A stretch of 7,120 nt of DNA, taken from the NCBI GenBank assembly GCA_031290325.1, contig JAITNU010000092.1:1-7120 (forward strand), in the 5' to 3' direction. Both the position numbers and the translations under genes were made by a program. This stretch comes from Treponema sp. (GTDB taxonomy: Bacteria; Spirochaetota; Spirochaetia; Treponematales; Breznakiellaceae). Shown here one piece after another: positions 1-4,956 of this stretch (position 1 is its first letter; each line of letters begins with the position of its first letter). Below the pieces are notes generated by a model, which worked only from the letters and a program-made list of their open reading frames with translations, searched no databases and was not told where the DNA came from.

Positions 1-1
1 C

Positions 2-151
2 CTTGCGGACGCGCTTAACGGCTTGATGATTATACCAAACCTGATAGCGATTCTATTGTTAAGTCCGGTAATAGTGTCGGAAACGAAAAAGTATCTAAAC
101 AATTTAGATGCTGTTGACAACGACCCGATACCCCTGCGCACTGATCTATAA
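2..151 (+). CDS. Sodium:alanine symporter (AGCS family), C-terminal end only
   Basis: Only the last 49 codons are in the window; the gene begins off the left edge. The visible end reads LADALNGLMIIPNLIAILLL, then SPVISETKKYL and a polar tail up to the TAA stop. In the AGCS family (sodium- or proton-coupled alanine/glycine carriers of the inner membrane) the last transmembrane helix carries a very similar 'D-LN-LM-IPNLI-LLLLS-V' pattern followed by a short charged cytoplasmic tail, which is why I assign it there. The tail (KKYLNNLDAVDNDPIPLRTDL) is polar, as expected after the final helix. The substrate cannot be read from this fragment. The gene converges on the ptsN-like gene, with a GC-rich hairpin between the two. 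Confidence 0.72.
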   Translation, partial: LADALNGLMIIPNLIAILLLSPVIVSETKKYLNNLDAVDNDPIPLRTDL

Positions 152-157
152 ACGCTG

Positions 158-180
158 CGGAGGGGCAGGATGCCCCTCTG
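158..180 (+). terminator. GC-rich hairpin between convergent genes, possible terminator
   Basis: CGGAGGGGCA (158-167) pairs with TGCCCCTCTG (171-180) around the loop GGA, giving 10 base pairs with one G-T wobble. It lies just after the symporter stop codon and between two converging genes, the usual place for a terminator. The T-run that would complete a classic rho-independent terminator (T6 at 199-204) starts 18 bases beyond the stem, and there is no T-run right after the stem on the minus strand. The stem is certain; the terminator role is inferred. Confidence 0.45.
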
Positions 181-228
181 CTATCCCTCCAAGTAGGCTT
201 TTTTCGCATATTTAAGTGAAAGGTAGCG

Positions 229-882
229 CTAATGCTTTTCGGTCAAAAGGGAATAGGCATCCTGGGTCGTTTCTACCCTGAGCAGGTCGCTCCGCAGATT
301 CTGGTTTTTCAAGCGGGCGCTGAAAAAAGACAGGGTTTGCAGATAATAGGCATGCTGATTATAGGCGGCGGCGATCATAAAGAGAAGCCGCACCGGCTCA
401 TCGTCCAAGGTTTGAAAGTCCAGAATATCGGTCCGGCTGATACCAACAGAAACCACCAGGTCCGTAACTGATGAAAGCCGGACATGGGGAATGGCAATAC
501 CCCGGCCAATAGCGGTACTCATCAGTTCTTCCCGCTTGAGAATCTCCGTAGCCAATTCCTGGCGGTTTTTTACCTGGGGGGCATTGGCAATATTATCCGC
601 CAGAGCTAACAGGGCATCCCGTTTGGCAGTGTAATCGAGAAACATGATCCTATCTGGAGAAATAATGGTCTCAAGCTGGATAGCCCCCAACTGAGGCATC
701 AGCCTGTTTCCCGAAAGCCGGTCATTGACCCATTTTTCGATTTCCGACTGCTTGAAACGCCATACGGTTCCGATCTTCCCTGAGGGGATCTCCCCCTTTT
801 GCGCCCAATCATAGACCGTCCGCTCTGAAACCCGCAGATATTTGGCCACCTCTTCTATTGTCAGGATATCGCCCTGAATCAT
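229..882 (-). CDS. ptsN: HTH (excisionase-type) - PTS EIIA fusion, PtsN-like regulator
   Basis: The 217-residue protein has two domains. Residues 5-57 form an excisionase/MerR-like winged helix: LTIEEVAKYLRVSERTVYDW, then a GEIPSGKIG turn and WRFKQSEIEKWV. This fold binds DNA in many small regulators. Residues 66-215 form a PTS EIIA domain of the fructose/nitrogen (PtsN) type. STAIGRGIAIPH carries the expected phosphorylated histidine, His133, and a second conserved-looking histidine follows at His177 (AAAYNQHAYYL). No EIIB or EIIC is fused or adjacent, so a regulatory role that senses the PTS phosphorylation state, rather than sugar import, is inferred. Similar fusions are, to my knowledge, found in treponemes. 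The start ATG (880-882, minus) is supported by AAGGAG 5 bases upstream (888-893). The gene lies 55 bases behind cdd but has its own promoter. The target genes are unknown. Confidence 0.88.
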   Translation of the reverse strand: MIQGDILTIEEVAKYLRVSERTVYDWAQKGEIPSGKIGTVWRFKQSEIEKWVNDRLSGNRLMPQLGAIQLETIISPDRIMFLDYTAKRDALLALADNIANAPQVKNRQELATEILKREELMSTAIGRGIAIPHVRLSSVTDLVVSVGISRTDILDFQTLDDEPVRLLFMIAAAYNQHAYYLQTLSFFSARLKNQNLRSDLLRVETTQDAYSLLTEKH

Positions 883-887
883 GACCG

Positions 888-893
888 CTCCTT
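888..893 (-). promoter_or_regulatory. Ribosome binding site of the ptsN-like gene
   Basis: On the minus strand AAGGAG is followed by CGGTC and then ATG. This fixes the start at 882 rather than at a later codon and keeps the whole HTH domain. Confidence 0.8.
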
Positions 894-911
894 ATACATC
901 CAATATTATTA

Positions 912-941
912 AGTATAGCAATAAACCGTATAATATGTCAA
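912..941 (-). promoter_or_regulatory. Sigma-70 type promoter of the ptsN-like gene
   Basis: Read on the minus strand, a perfect -35 TTGACA (941-936) is followed by an 18-base AT-rich spacer and a -10 TATACT (917-912, five of six consensus bases). The start codon is 30 bases beyond the -10 box, so the leader is short. The TGA inside TTGACA is the stop codon of cdd, so promoter and upstream coding end share bases. ptsN can therefore be transcribed independently of cdd. Confidence 0.75.
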
Positions 942-1360
942 GCCCTTACATTAAATGCCAGCAAATCGTGGAGGGAATCATAGGGGTAAAGCGCCCCGAT
1001 GGTGGTATCCACCCGCTCAGGTCCGCTGCCTCCAAACCGGACCTGGGCCTGGGGCGCCATAAATTCGCTTAAGACCTGCCGGCATGCCCCGCAGGGTCCC
1101 ACCGGTTCCACCGTATCGGGGCTTGCAATGGCAATGGCAATAAAAGACCGGCTCCCCTGAGCAACCCCCTGGACCAGGGCACTCCGTTCTGCACAGATGG
1201 TAAGCCCGAAGGAACGGTTCTCCACATTACACCCGGTATACACGGTTCCGTCTTCGGCAAGGAGGGCAGCGCCTACCCGGAATTTGGAATACGGCGCATA
1301 CGCAAAGGCCGCCGCTTTTTGAGCCTCCTGGAATAACCTGTCCAAATCAAGTTCATACAT
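938..1360 (-). CDS. cdd: Cytidine deaminase
   Basis: This 140-residue protein has the length and motifs of the small homotetrameric zinc cytidine deaminases, which hydrolyse cytidine and deoxycytidine to uridine and deoxyuridine plus ammonia in pyrimidine salvage. The substrate-binding motif GCNVEN is at 43-48. The zinc and catalytic motif CAERSAL starts at 56, with zinc ligand Cys56 and proton-shuttle Glu58. PCGACRQVLSEF at 89-100 supplies the other two cysteine ligands, Cys90 and Cys93. YAPYSKFRVGAALL near the N-terminus is also family-typical. No catalytic residue is missing. The ATG at 1358-1360 is preceded by GGAGGAAG (1364-1371 on the minus strand). It is divergent from the propeller gene and upstream of the ptsN-like gene. 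I could not settle on a cdd promoter; it must lie within about 1361-1447. Confidence 0.96.
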   Translation of the reverse strand: MYELDLDRLFQEAQKAAAFAYAPYSKFRVGAALLAEDGTVYTGCNVENRSFGLTICAERSALVQGVAQGSRSFIAIAIASPDTVEPVGPCGACRQVLSEFMAPQAQVRFGGSGPERVDTTIGALYPYDSLHDLLAFNVRA

Positions 1361-1390
1361 ATTCTTCCTCCAAAATCGACTGATCTATAA

Positions 1391-1419
1391 TTGACATATC
1401 AACCTTCACTCTATACGAT
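1391..1419 (+). promoter_or_regulatory. Probable promoter of the propeller/LytM gene pair
   Basis: A perfect -35 TTGACA (1391-1396) is followed, after 17 bases, by TACGAT (1414-1419, four of six) or, after 15 bases, by TATACG (1412-1417). A perfect TATAAT at 1430-1435 also exists, but it touches the ribosome binding site and would give a leader lacking it. The -35 is certain; the exact -10 is not. The region is shared with the divergent cdd gene. Confidence 0.55.
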
Positions 1420-1447
1420 ATACTATAACTATAATAGAGGAATTTTT

Positions 1448-2548
1448 GTGGTAATTGACGAAAAGAAAAAATATCTTATCATACTGGGGTGTACGCTTTT
1501 TGTGCTCTATACCTTTATTGCTGCCCGGCCTGTTCCGGTAGAAACTATCCTGATGCCCCGGTGGTTCATTTCCCTGGAATCGACCTATCCCAATGGAGTG
1601 TATCATACTGGAACGCAGGAGGAGCTTCAGCTCCTCCCCTTTCAACTGGGGGAGCGATTCGGCTACGTTGATAAGGACGGTAATTTTTCCATTAATCAGG
1701 TACGGAAAGGCTATGTGTCTATATCCCAGGATAGATGGGCGGAATATAACCCGGTCCCGAAGACCATTGAAGTCCGGGATCCGGTTAATAACCCGGTATT
1801 AACCATAGATAAGAGCCAGGGCTATCCCCTGTTTCTGGACCAACGGCTGTTTCTGGTCGGCAGTGAACAGGAGTCGATTGCCCTGGTGGATGATACCGGG
1901 GCCATAGGCTGGTCCCATGATTTCGCCGCGCCTCTCGCCACGATTGATGCTGCCGCCGGCCTGGTCGTGGCCGGTTTATTGGATGGTACGGTCGAAGTTC
2001 TGGATAACCGGGGCAGGCGCTTCTTTTTCTTTGAACCTGGAGGGTCCCGGCTTTCGGTGATCCTGGGCTGTGCCCTCTCAAAGGACGGCTCACGGATGGC
2101 CCTCATCTCCGGGATTGACGAGCAGCGCTTCCTGCTCCTGGAACGGATTGGGGATTCGGGAAACATTGAATATAAGGTGCTCTACCATGAGTTTCTGGGA
2201 ACCGGGTTCAGGCGGCCGGTTCATGTGGCCTTTGTTGATAATGACAGCCGGATCGTCTTTGCCCGCCAGGGCGGGCTGGGGTTGTATGACATACATACCC
2301 GGACCAGTCTCAAGCTGCCCCTGGAGGGAGATATCATCGCCCTGGATGAAAGCGGCCGGGATCGGCTTCTTTTTATCCTCACCGCCCAAACTTCCGGGTG
2401 GAAACGGCTGGCGGCGATCCGGTTTCCCGGGACCCTCATCATCGAAGCGCCTTTTAAGAGTGAAACCATCTTTCTGGGCCGTCAGGGTTCACGGCTCTAT
2501 GTGGGAGGCAGCATGACCTTGGCATCTTTTGAGGTAGGTAAACGGTAA
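1448..2548 (+). CDS. Membrane-anchored beta-propeller-like protein, function unknown
   Basis: The 366-residue protein starts at GTG 1448, chosen because AGAGGA (1436-1441) sits six bases upstream. The frame is open back to a TTG at 1391, but that TTG is part of a -35 promoter box. Residues 6-8 are lysines, followed by one hydrophobic helix at about 9-26 (YLIILGCTLFVLYTFIAA), so the protein is probably a single-pass inner-membrane protein with the bulk outside the cytoplasm. A lipobox reading around Cys15 is possible but weak, since hydrophobicity continues beyond it. The rest holds recurring short strand-turn-strand units with WD40/PQQ-propeller flavour: VALVDDTG-like turns, GLLDGTVEVLDNRGR, CALSKDGSRMALISG, HVAFVDNDSRIVFARQGGLGLYD and RLYVGGSMTLASF. 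I recognise no catalytic motif. It lies four bases upstream of the degenerate LytM gene and is surely co-transcribed with it, which suggests a joint envelope role. The propeller call is by eye. Confidence 0.75.
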   Translation: MVIDEKKKYLIILGCTLFVLYTFIAARPVPVETILMPRWFISLESTYPNGVYHTGTQEELQLLPFQLGERFGYVDKDGNFSINQVRKGYVSISQDRWAEYNPVPKTIEVRDPVNNPVLTIDKSQGYPLFLDQRLFLVGSEQESIALVDDTGAIGWSHDFAAPLATIDAAAGLVVAGLLDGTVEVLDNRGRRFFFFEPGGSRLSVILGCALSKDGSRMALISGIDEQRFLLLERIGDSGNIEYKVLYHEFLGTGFRRPVHVAFVDNDSRIVFARQGGLGLYDIHTRTSLKLPLEGDIIALDESGRDRLLFILTAQTSGWKRLAAIRFPGTLIIEAPFKSETIFLGRQGSRLYVGGSMTLASFEVGKR

Positions 2549-2552
2549 CTAT

Positions 2553-3473
2553 ATGTACAGGAGAAGATATTGCAAAGGGGCTAAGGCCCAGGTACAACAG
2601 TTCAGGTATCTTGTTATCATCTGCGTTTTGGTGGCGCATACCGTCCATGGCCTCTATGGAATGGATTGGCCTTCCCCGAACGGGCGTATGGTCAATAATT
2701 TTGGCTGGAATGATGGGGGAAGCCCGGTGCTGGGTATTTCCTTTGAAGCTGAAGGGACCATACAGGCCGCTGAAACCGGGGAACTCCTCTTTATGCACCG
2801 CGGATTAGACACCGCTTCCCGGCTGCCCGCTCCTCTGGGCGCGTGGATTGCCCTGGATCACGGGGATGGGATCATCAGCATCTACAGCCGTTTTGATGAT
2901 ACCCGCCAGGAGGAGGTTCCAAAAATGGAAAAAATTGAAAAAAATACCCCCCTTGGGGAGGCTGGTCTTTCAGGCAGTTCCTTGCGGAAGGGTTTTCATT
3001 TTTCCCTGTTTGACCGTAAGGAACGCCGGTGGGTAAATCCCATGATGATCATCAGCCCCCCTGCTGATACGAGGCCGCCGGTGATTCTATCCATACGGAT
3101 GCAGAACACGGAAGGAAAGGTCACCGATCCTGGTCAGGTAAAAGCGATAAGCCAGGGCCGTTATAGGATTTCTGTGACGGCAACGGATACCTTAGTTGCG
3201 GCAAATGAAAATCCCCTGGCGCCTTACCGGCTCGTTTGTTCTGTTAACGGTAACGAAATCGGGGCCCTGAACTTTGAAACCTACGCGGCCAGAGATGGGG
3301 TACTTATGATGTACCGTAATGGACTGGTGCCGGTGAAACAGATCTATGGGCCTTTCCCGGCGTTTGAGGTCGGTGAAACCTGGTTTACCCGTGGACAGGT
3401 AACCCTGGAAATCAGCGCCCTGGACATAAGCGGTAATGTCCAGAGTATCCTGTACCGGCTGCAAGTCGAGTAA
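2553..3473 (+). CDS. Exported degenerate M23/LytM-domain protein with Ig-like tail
   Basis: The 306-residue protein has a basic N-terminus (RRR at 3-5) and a hydrophobic core at about 18-29 (RYLVIICVLVAH), so it is exported, with cleavage plausible near residue 36. Residues 48-168 follow the M23/LytM fold: NNFGWNDGG, then GTIQAAETGELLF, WIALDHGDGIISIY, KNTPLGEAGLSG and GFHFSLFD...WVNP. The zinc ligands look lost. The HxxxD metal site near 50-60 is absent, the Y-x-H site is YSR (111-113), and the usual HLHFE is GFHFS, keeping only His149. Degenerate LytM proteins such as EnvC and NlpD act as amidase activators or scaffolds, so loss of endopeptidase activity is inferred. Residues 174-306 look like an Ig-like beta-sandwich ending LEISALDISGNVQ. 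No strong ribosome binding site precedes the ATG four bases after the upstream stop, so coupled translation is likely. Confidence 0.8.
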   Translation: MYRRRYCKGAKAQVQQFRYLVIICVLVAHTVHGLYGMDWPSPNGRMVNNFGWNDGGSPVLGISFEAEGTIQAAETGELLFMHRGLDTASRLPAPLGAWIALDHGDGIISIYSRFDDTRQEEVPKMEKIEKNTPLGEAGLSGSSLRKGFHFSLFDRKERRWVNPMMIISPPADTRPPVILSIRMQNTEGKVTDPGQVKAISQGRYRISVTATDTLVAANENPLAPYRLVCSVNGNEIGALNFETYAARDGVLMMYRNGLVPVKQIYGPFPAFEVGETWFTRGQVTLEISALDISGNVQSILYRLQVE

Positions 3474-3479
3474 GCGCCG

Positions 3480-3528
3480 GATGTATGCAGGGTATAGCTG
3501 CATACATCGGTGGCTCACCATTTTTTTT
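3480..3528 (+). terminator. Rho-independent terminator after the propeller/LytM pair
   Basis: GATGTATGCAG (3480-3490) pairs perfectly with CTGCATACATC (3498-3508) around a 7-base loop. A second small stem, GGTG (3509-3512) with CACC (3516-3519), follows directly, and then T8 at 3521-3528. The stem begins seven bases after the stop codon. Tandem hairpins plus a T-run make this the clearest terminator in the window. Confidence 0.85.
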
Positions 3529-3769
3529 AACTTTTTAAAAAAATACTTTTTTAAATGTTTTTTAAATAGTATCTTTTTTTAACTACTCCAGTGGGATCAG
3601 CGTCGCTCTGGGCGTTTCTATATTAACATTTAATCTGATTTTAGTAAGAGATCAACAATTATTTTTTAATTTATGGCAGTATATTTTTACGATATGAAAG
3701 GTCTCGATTTTTTGTTCAAAACCCCGGTACTAGCGAAACGAAAGGGGCATACAAGAACTGAGATACGGC
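3529..3769. other. Gene-free AT-rich spacer upstream of citD
   Basis: The stretch from the terminator to the citD promoter holds no convincing gene on either strand: no open frame here has both a ribosome binding site and a recognisable protein. Its first 50 bases are almost pure A/T, with T-tracts at 3532-3536, 3547-3552, 3558-3563 and 3574-3580 and an A7 at 3537-3543. The rest is moderately AT-rich, with a GC-richer patch at about 3586-3617. No tRNA-like or riboswitch-like fold was recognised by eye. Confidence 0.6.
3547..3567 (+). repeat. Tandem T-tract repeat (TTTTTTAAAT, two copies)
   Basis: TTTTTTAAAT occurs at 3547-3556 and again at 3558-3567, separated by one G, so the T-tracts recur every 11 bases, about one helical turn. 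Flanking arms, roughly 3537-3547 and 3568-3578 (AAATACT against AGTATCT plus A/T runs), form an imperfect inverted repeat around them. Such phased tracts usually bend DNA. Confidence 0.55.
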
Positions 3770-3798
3770 TTGTTATCCTGGATCAACTATACTATGAT
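3770..3798 (+). promoter_or_regulatory. Promoter of citDEF
   Basis: TTGTTA (3770-3775, four of six -35 bases) is followed by a 17-base spacer and TATGAT (3793-3798, five of six -10 bases). The predicted start of transcription is near 3805, leaving a leader of about 16 bases that just contains the ribosome binding site. The spacing is ideal, and the position directly upstream of citD supports the call. Confidence 0.7.
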
Positions 3799-3802
3799 AG
3801 TA
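3790..3802. promoter_or_regulatory. Palindrome over the citD -10 box, operator candidate
   Basis: TACTATGATAGTA is a perfect palindrome with 6-base arms around a central G. It fully covers the -10 TATGAT, so a protein bound there would block RNA polymerase. The symmetry is seen directly; the operator role is inferred. Chance symmetry is possible in AT-rich DNA. Confidence 0.4.
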
Positions 3803-3807
3803 ATATT

Positions 3808-3813
3808 AAGGAG
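3808..3813 (+). promoter_or_regulatory. Ribosome binding site of citD
   Basis: AAGGAG lies seven bases before GTG 3821. It decides the citD start in favour of GTG 3821 over the in-frame TTG at 3770, which is part of the -35 box. Confidence 0.85.
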
Positions 3814-3820
3814 CAATATT

Positions 3821-4087
3821 GTGCATATTATAAAAAATGCCGCTGCGGGAACACTGGAATCCAGCGATATCTATGTAGAAGTCGCGCCTGGTCAAGAACT
3901 CGTATTGGAATTGACCTCGGTGGTGATGCAGCAATTCGGGGAGTGTATCAGAAAAACTATGATGGCAGTGATTGAGCGGATGGGGGTTCACCATGCACAT
4001 ATCCGTGCGCATGATCGGGGCGCCCTGGACTGTGTGATTCAGGCACGGCTGGAGACCGCCTTGCGGCGGGCAGGGAAGGACTCATGA
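3821..4087 (+). CDS. citD: Citrate lyase acyl carrier protein (gamma subunit)
   Basis: The 88-residue protein starts at GTG. AAAGTLESSDIYVEV at 7-21 is the prosthetic-group attachment site of CitD proteins. Ser14 occupies the same position as the serine that carries the phosphoribosyl-dephospho-CoA arm in the Klebsiella protein. The arm holds acetyl and citryl groups while CitF and CitE act on them in the cytoplasm. LELTSVVMQQFG and the C-terminal ALDCVIQARLETAL are also family-typical. At 88 residues it is slightly shorter than the usual 95-98. Its stop overlaps the citE start (ATGA at 4084-4087), so translation is coupled. Holo-protein formation needs CitX and CitG, neither of which is seen here. 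A citramalate lyase subunit is an alternative, since that enzyme is homologous. Confidence 0.93.
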   Translation: MHIIKNAAAGTLESSDIYVEVAPGQELVLELTSVVMQQFGECIRKTMMAVIERMGVHHAHIRAHDRGALDCVIQARLETALRRAGKDS

Positions 4088-4956
4088 GACGAAGTATGCT
4101 TTTTTTACCTGGTAATAATCCGAATATGCTGATCAATGGCGGCACCCTGGGGGCCGATGGGATCATCATCGATCTGGAAGACGCTGTATCCCCGGATGAA
4201 AAGGACGCCGCCCGTATTTTGGTTCAGCACACCCTATCCACCCTCATATTCGGTACTGCTGAGGTGGTTATCCGCATTAATGCTCTGGACACGGATTATT
4301 GGGAACAGGACGTGGAAGCCATTGTCCCCCTGGGGCCGGATGCTATCATGCCTGCCAAGGTGAGTACCCCTGAGTATATCCACCGCTTAATCGAAAAAAT
4401 AGAAGCAGTGGAACACAAGGCAGGGATCACGACACCGGTTATGCTCATACCCCTCATCGAAACCGCCCTGGGGCTGGAACATGCCTTTGCCATTGCCGCA
4501 AGCACGACGCGGATCAGTGCCCTGCTGCTCGGTGCCGAAGACCTCACCGCTGATCTGCGGGCGCCCCGGACCAGGGAAGGGAATGAAATCGCCTATGCCC
4601 GGAGCAGGATCGTGTGCGCCGCCCGTGCTGCCGGGGTTGATGTGCTGGATACGCCGTATACCGATGTCGATGATATGGCAGGGCTTATGCAGGATGCTGC
4701 CCTGGCACGTTCCCTGGGGTTCACCGGCAAGGCGGTGATTTCTCCCCGCCATGTAGACCGGATCAATGAAGTGTTCAGTCCTAGTGACGCGGAAATTGCC
4801 TATGCCCACCGGGTGTTTGAAGCCCTGGCACAGGCCAAGGAACAGGGGAAAGGGGCAATTGCACTGGACGGCAAGATGATTGATGCGCCCATCGTGGAAC
4901 GGGCCAGGACTATTTTACAAGCAGCAGAAGCCTTGGGAAGGGGGAATCATGAGTAA
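4084..4956 (+). CDS. citE: Citrate lyase beta subunit (citryl-CoA/citryl-ACP lyase)
   Basis: This 290-residue protein of normal CitE length cleaves the citryl thioester on CitD to oxaloacetate and acetyl-ACP. It has the HpcH/HpaI-type TIM-barrel signature: RRSMLFLPGNN (2-12), IIDLEDAVSPDEK (28-40), VIRIN with Arg64, PLIETALGLE with Glu126, and LLGAEDLTADL with Glu152 and Asp153. Arg64 is expected to contact the substrate, and Glu126 and Asp153 are expected to bind magnesium. SPRHVDRINEVFSP (220-233) is the usual C-terminal motif. All key residues seem present, so it should be active. It overlaps citD by four bases and citF by eight, a tight unit that favours equal subunit production. Stand-alone CitE-like proteins exist, but the citD and citF neighbours make the citrate (or citramalate) lyase assignment secure. 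Confidence 0.96.
   Translation: MRRSMLFLPGNNPNMLINGGTLGADGIIIDLEDAVSPDEKDAARILVQHTLSTLIFGTAEVVIRINALDTDYWEQDVEAIVPLGPDAIMPAKVSTPEYIHRLIEKIEAVEHKAGITTPVMLIPLIETALGLEHAFAIAASTTRISALLLGAEDLTADLRAPRTREGNEIAYARSRIVCAARAAGVDVLDTPYTDVDDMAGLMQDAALARSLGFTGKAVISPRHVDRINEVFSPSDAEIAYAHRVFEALAQAKEQGKGAIALDGKMIDAPIVERARTILQAAEALGRGNHE

Noticed and set aside
232..471. Plus-strand open frame opposite the EIIA domain
   Set aside because: It lies opposite the well-supported ptsN-like gene and its translation shows no domain.
1391..1447. Longer start (TTG 1391) for the propeller protein
   Set aside because: The TTG is the first half of a consensus -35 box, has no ribosome binding site, and the added residues form no recognisable segment; GTG 1448 has AGAGGA six bases upstream.
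3586..3617. GC-richer patch in the spacer as a small RNA or riboswitch
   Set aside because: Only a 4-base near-palindrome (AGCG-T-CGCT) is visible; no promoter-hairpin-T-run arrangement supports an RNA gene.
3770..3820. Longer start (TTG 3770) for citD
   Set aside because: It coincides with the -35 box, and the extension precedes the known CitD N-terminus; GTG 3821 with AAGGAG puts the attachment serine at residue 14, as in known CitD.
3673..3975. 100-codon open frame overlapping the citD promoter and gene
   Set aside because: There is no ribosome binding site, the product has no recognisable motif, and most of it is citD in another frame.
4880..4948. Upstream ATG extension of citF inside citE
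   Set aside because: The added residues do not resemble CitF, and the ATG at 4949 has a G-rich ribosome binding site and the usual short overlap.
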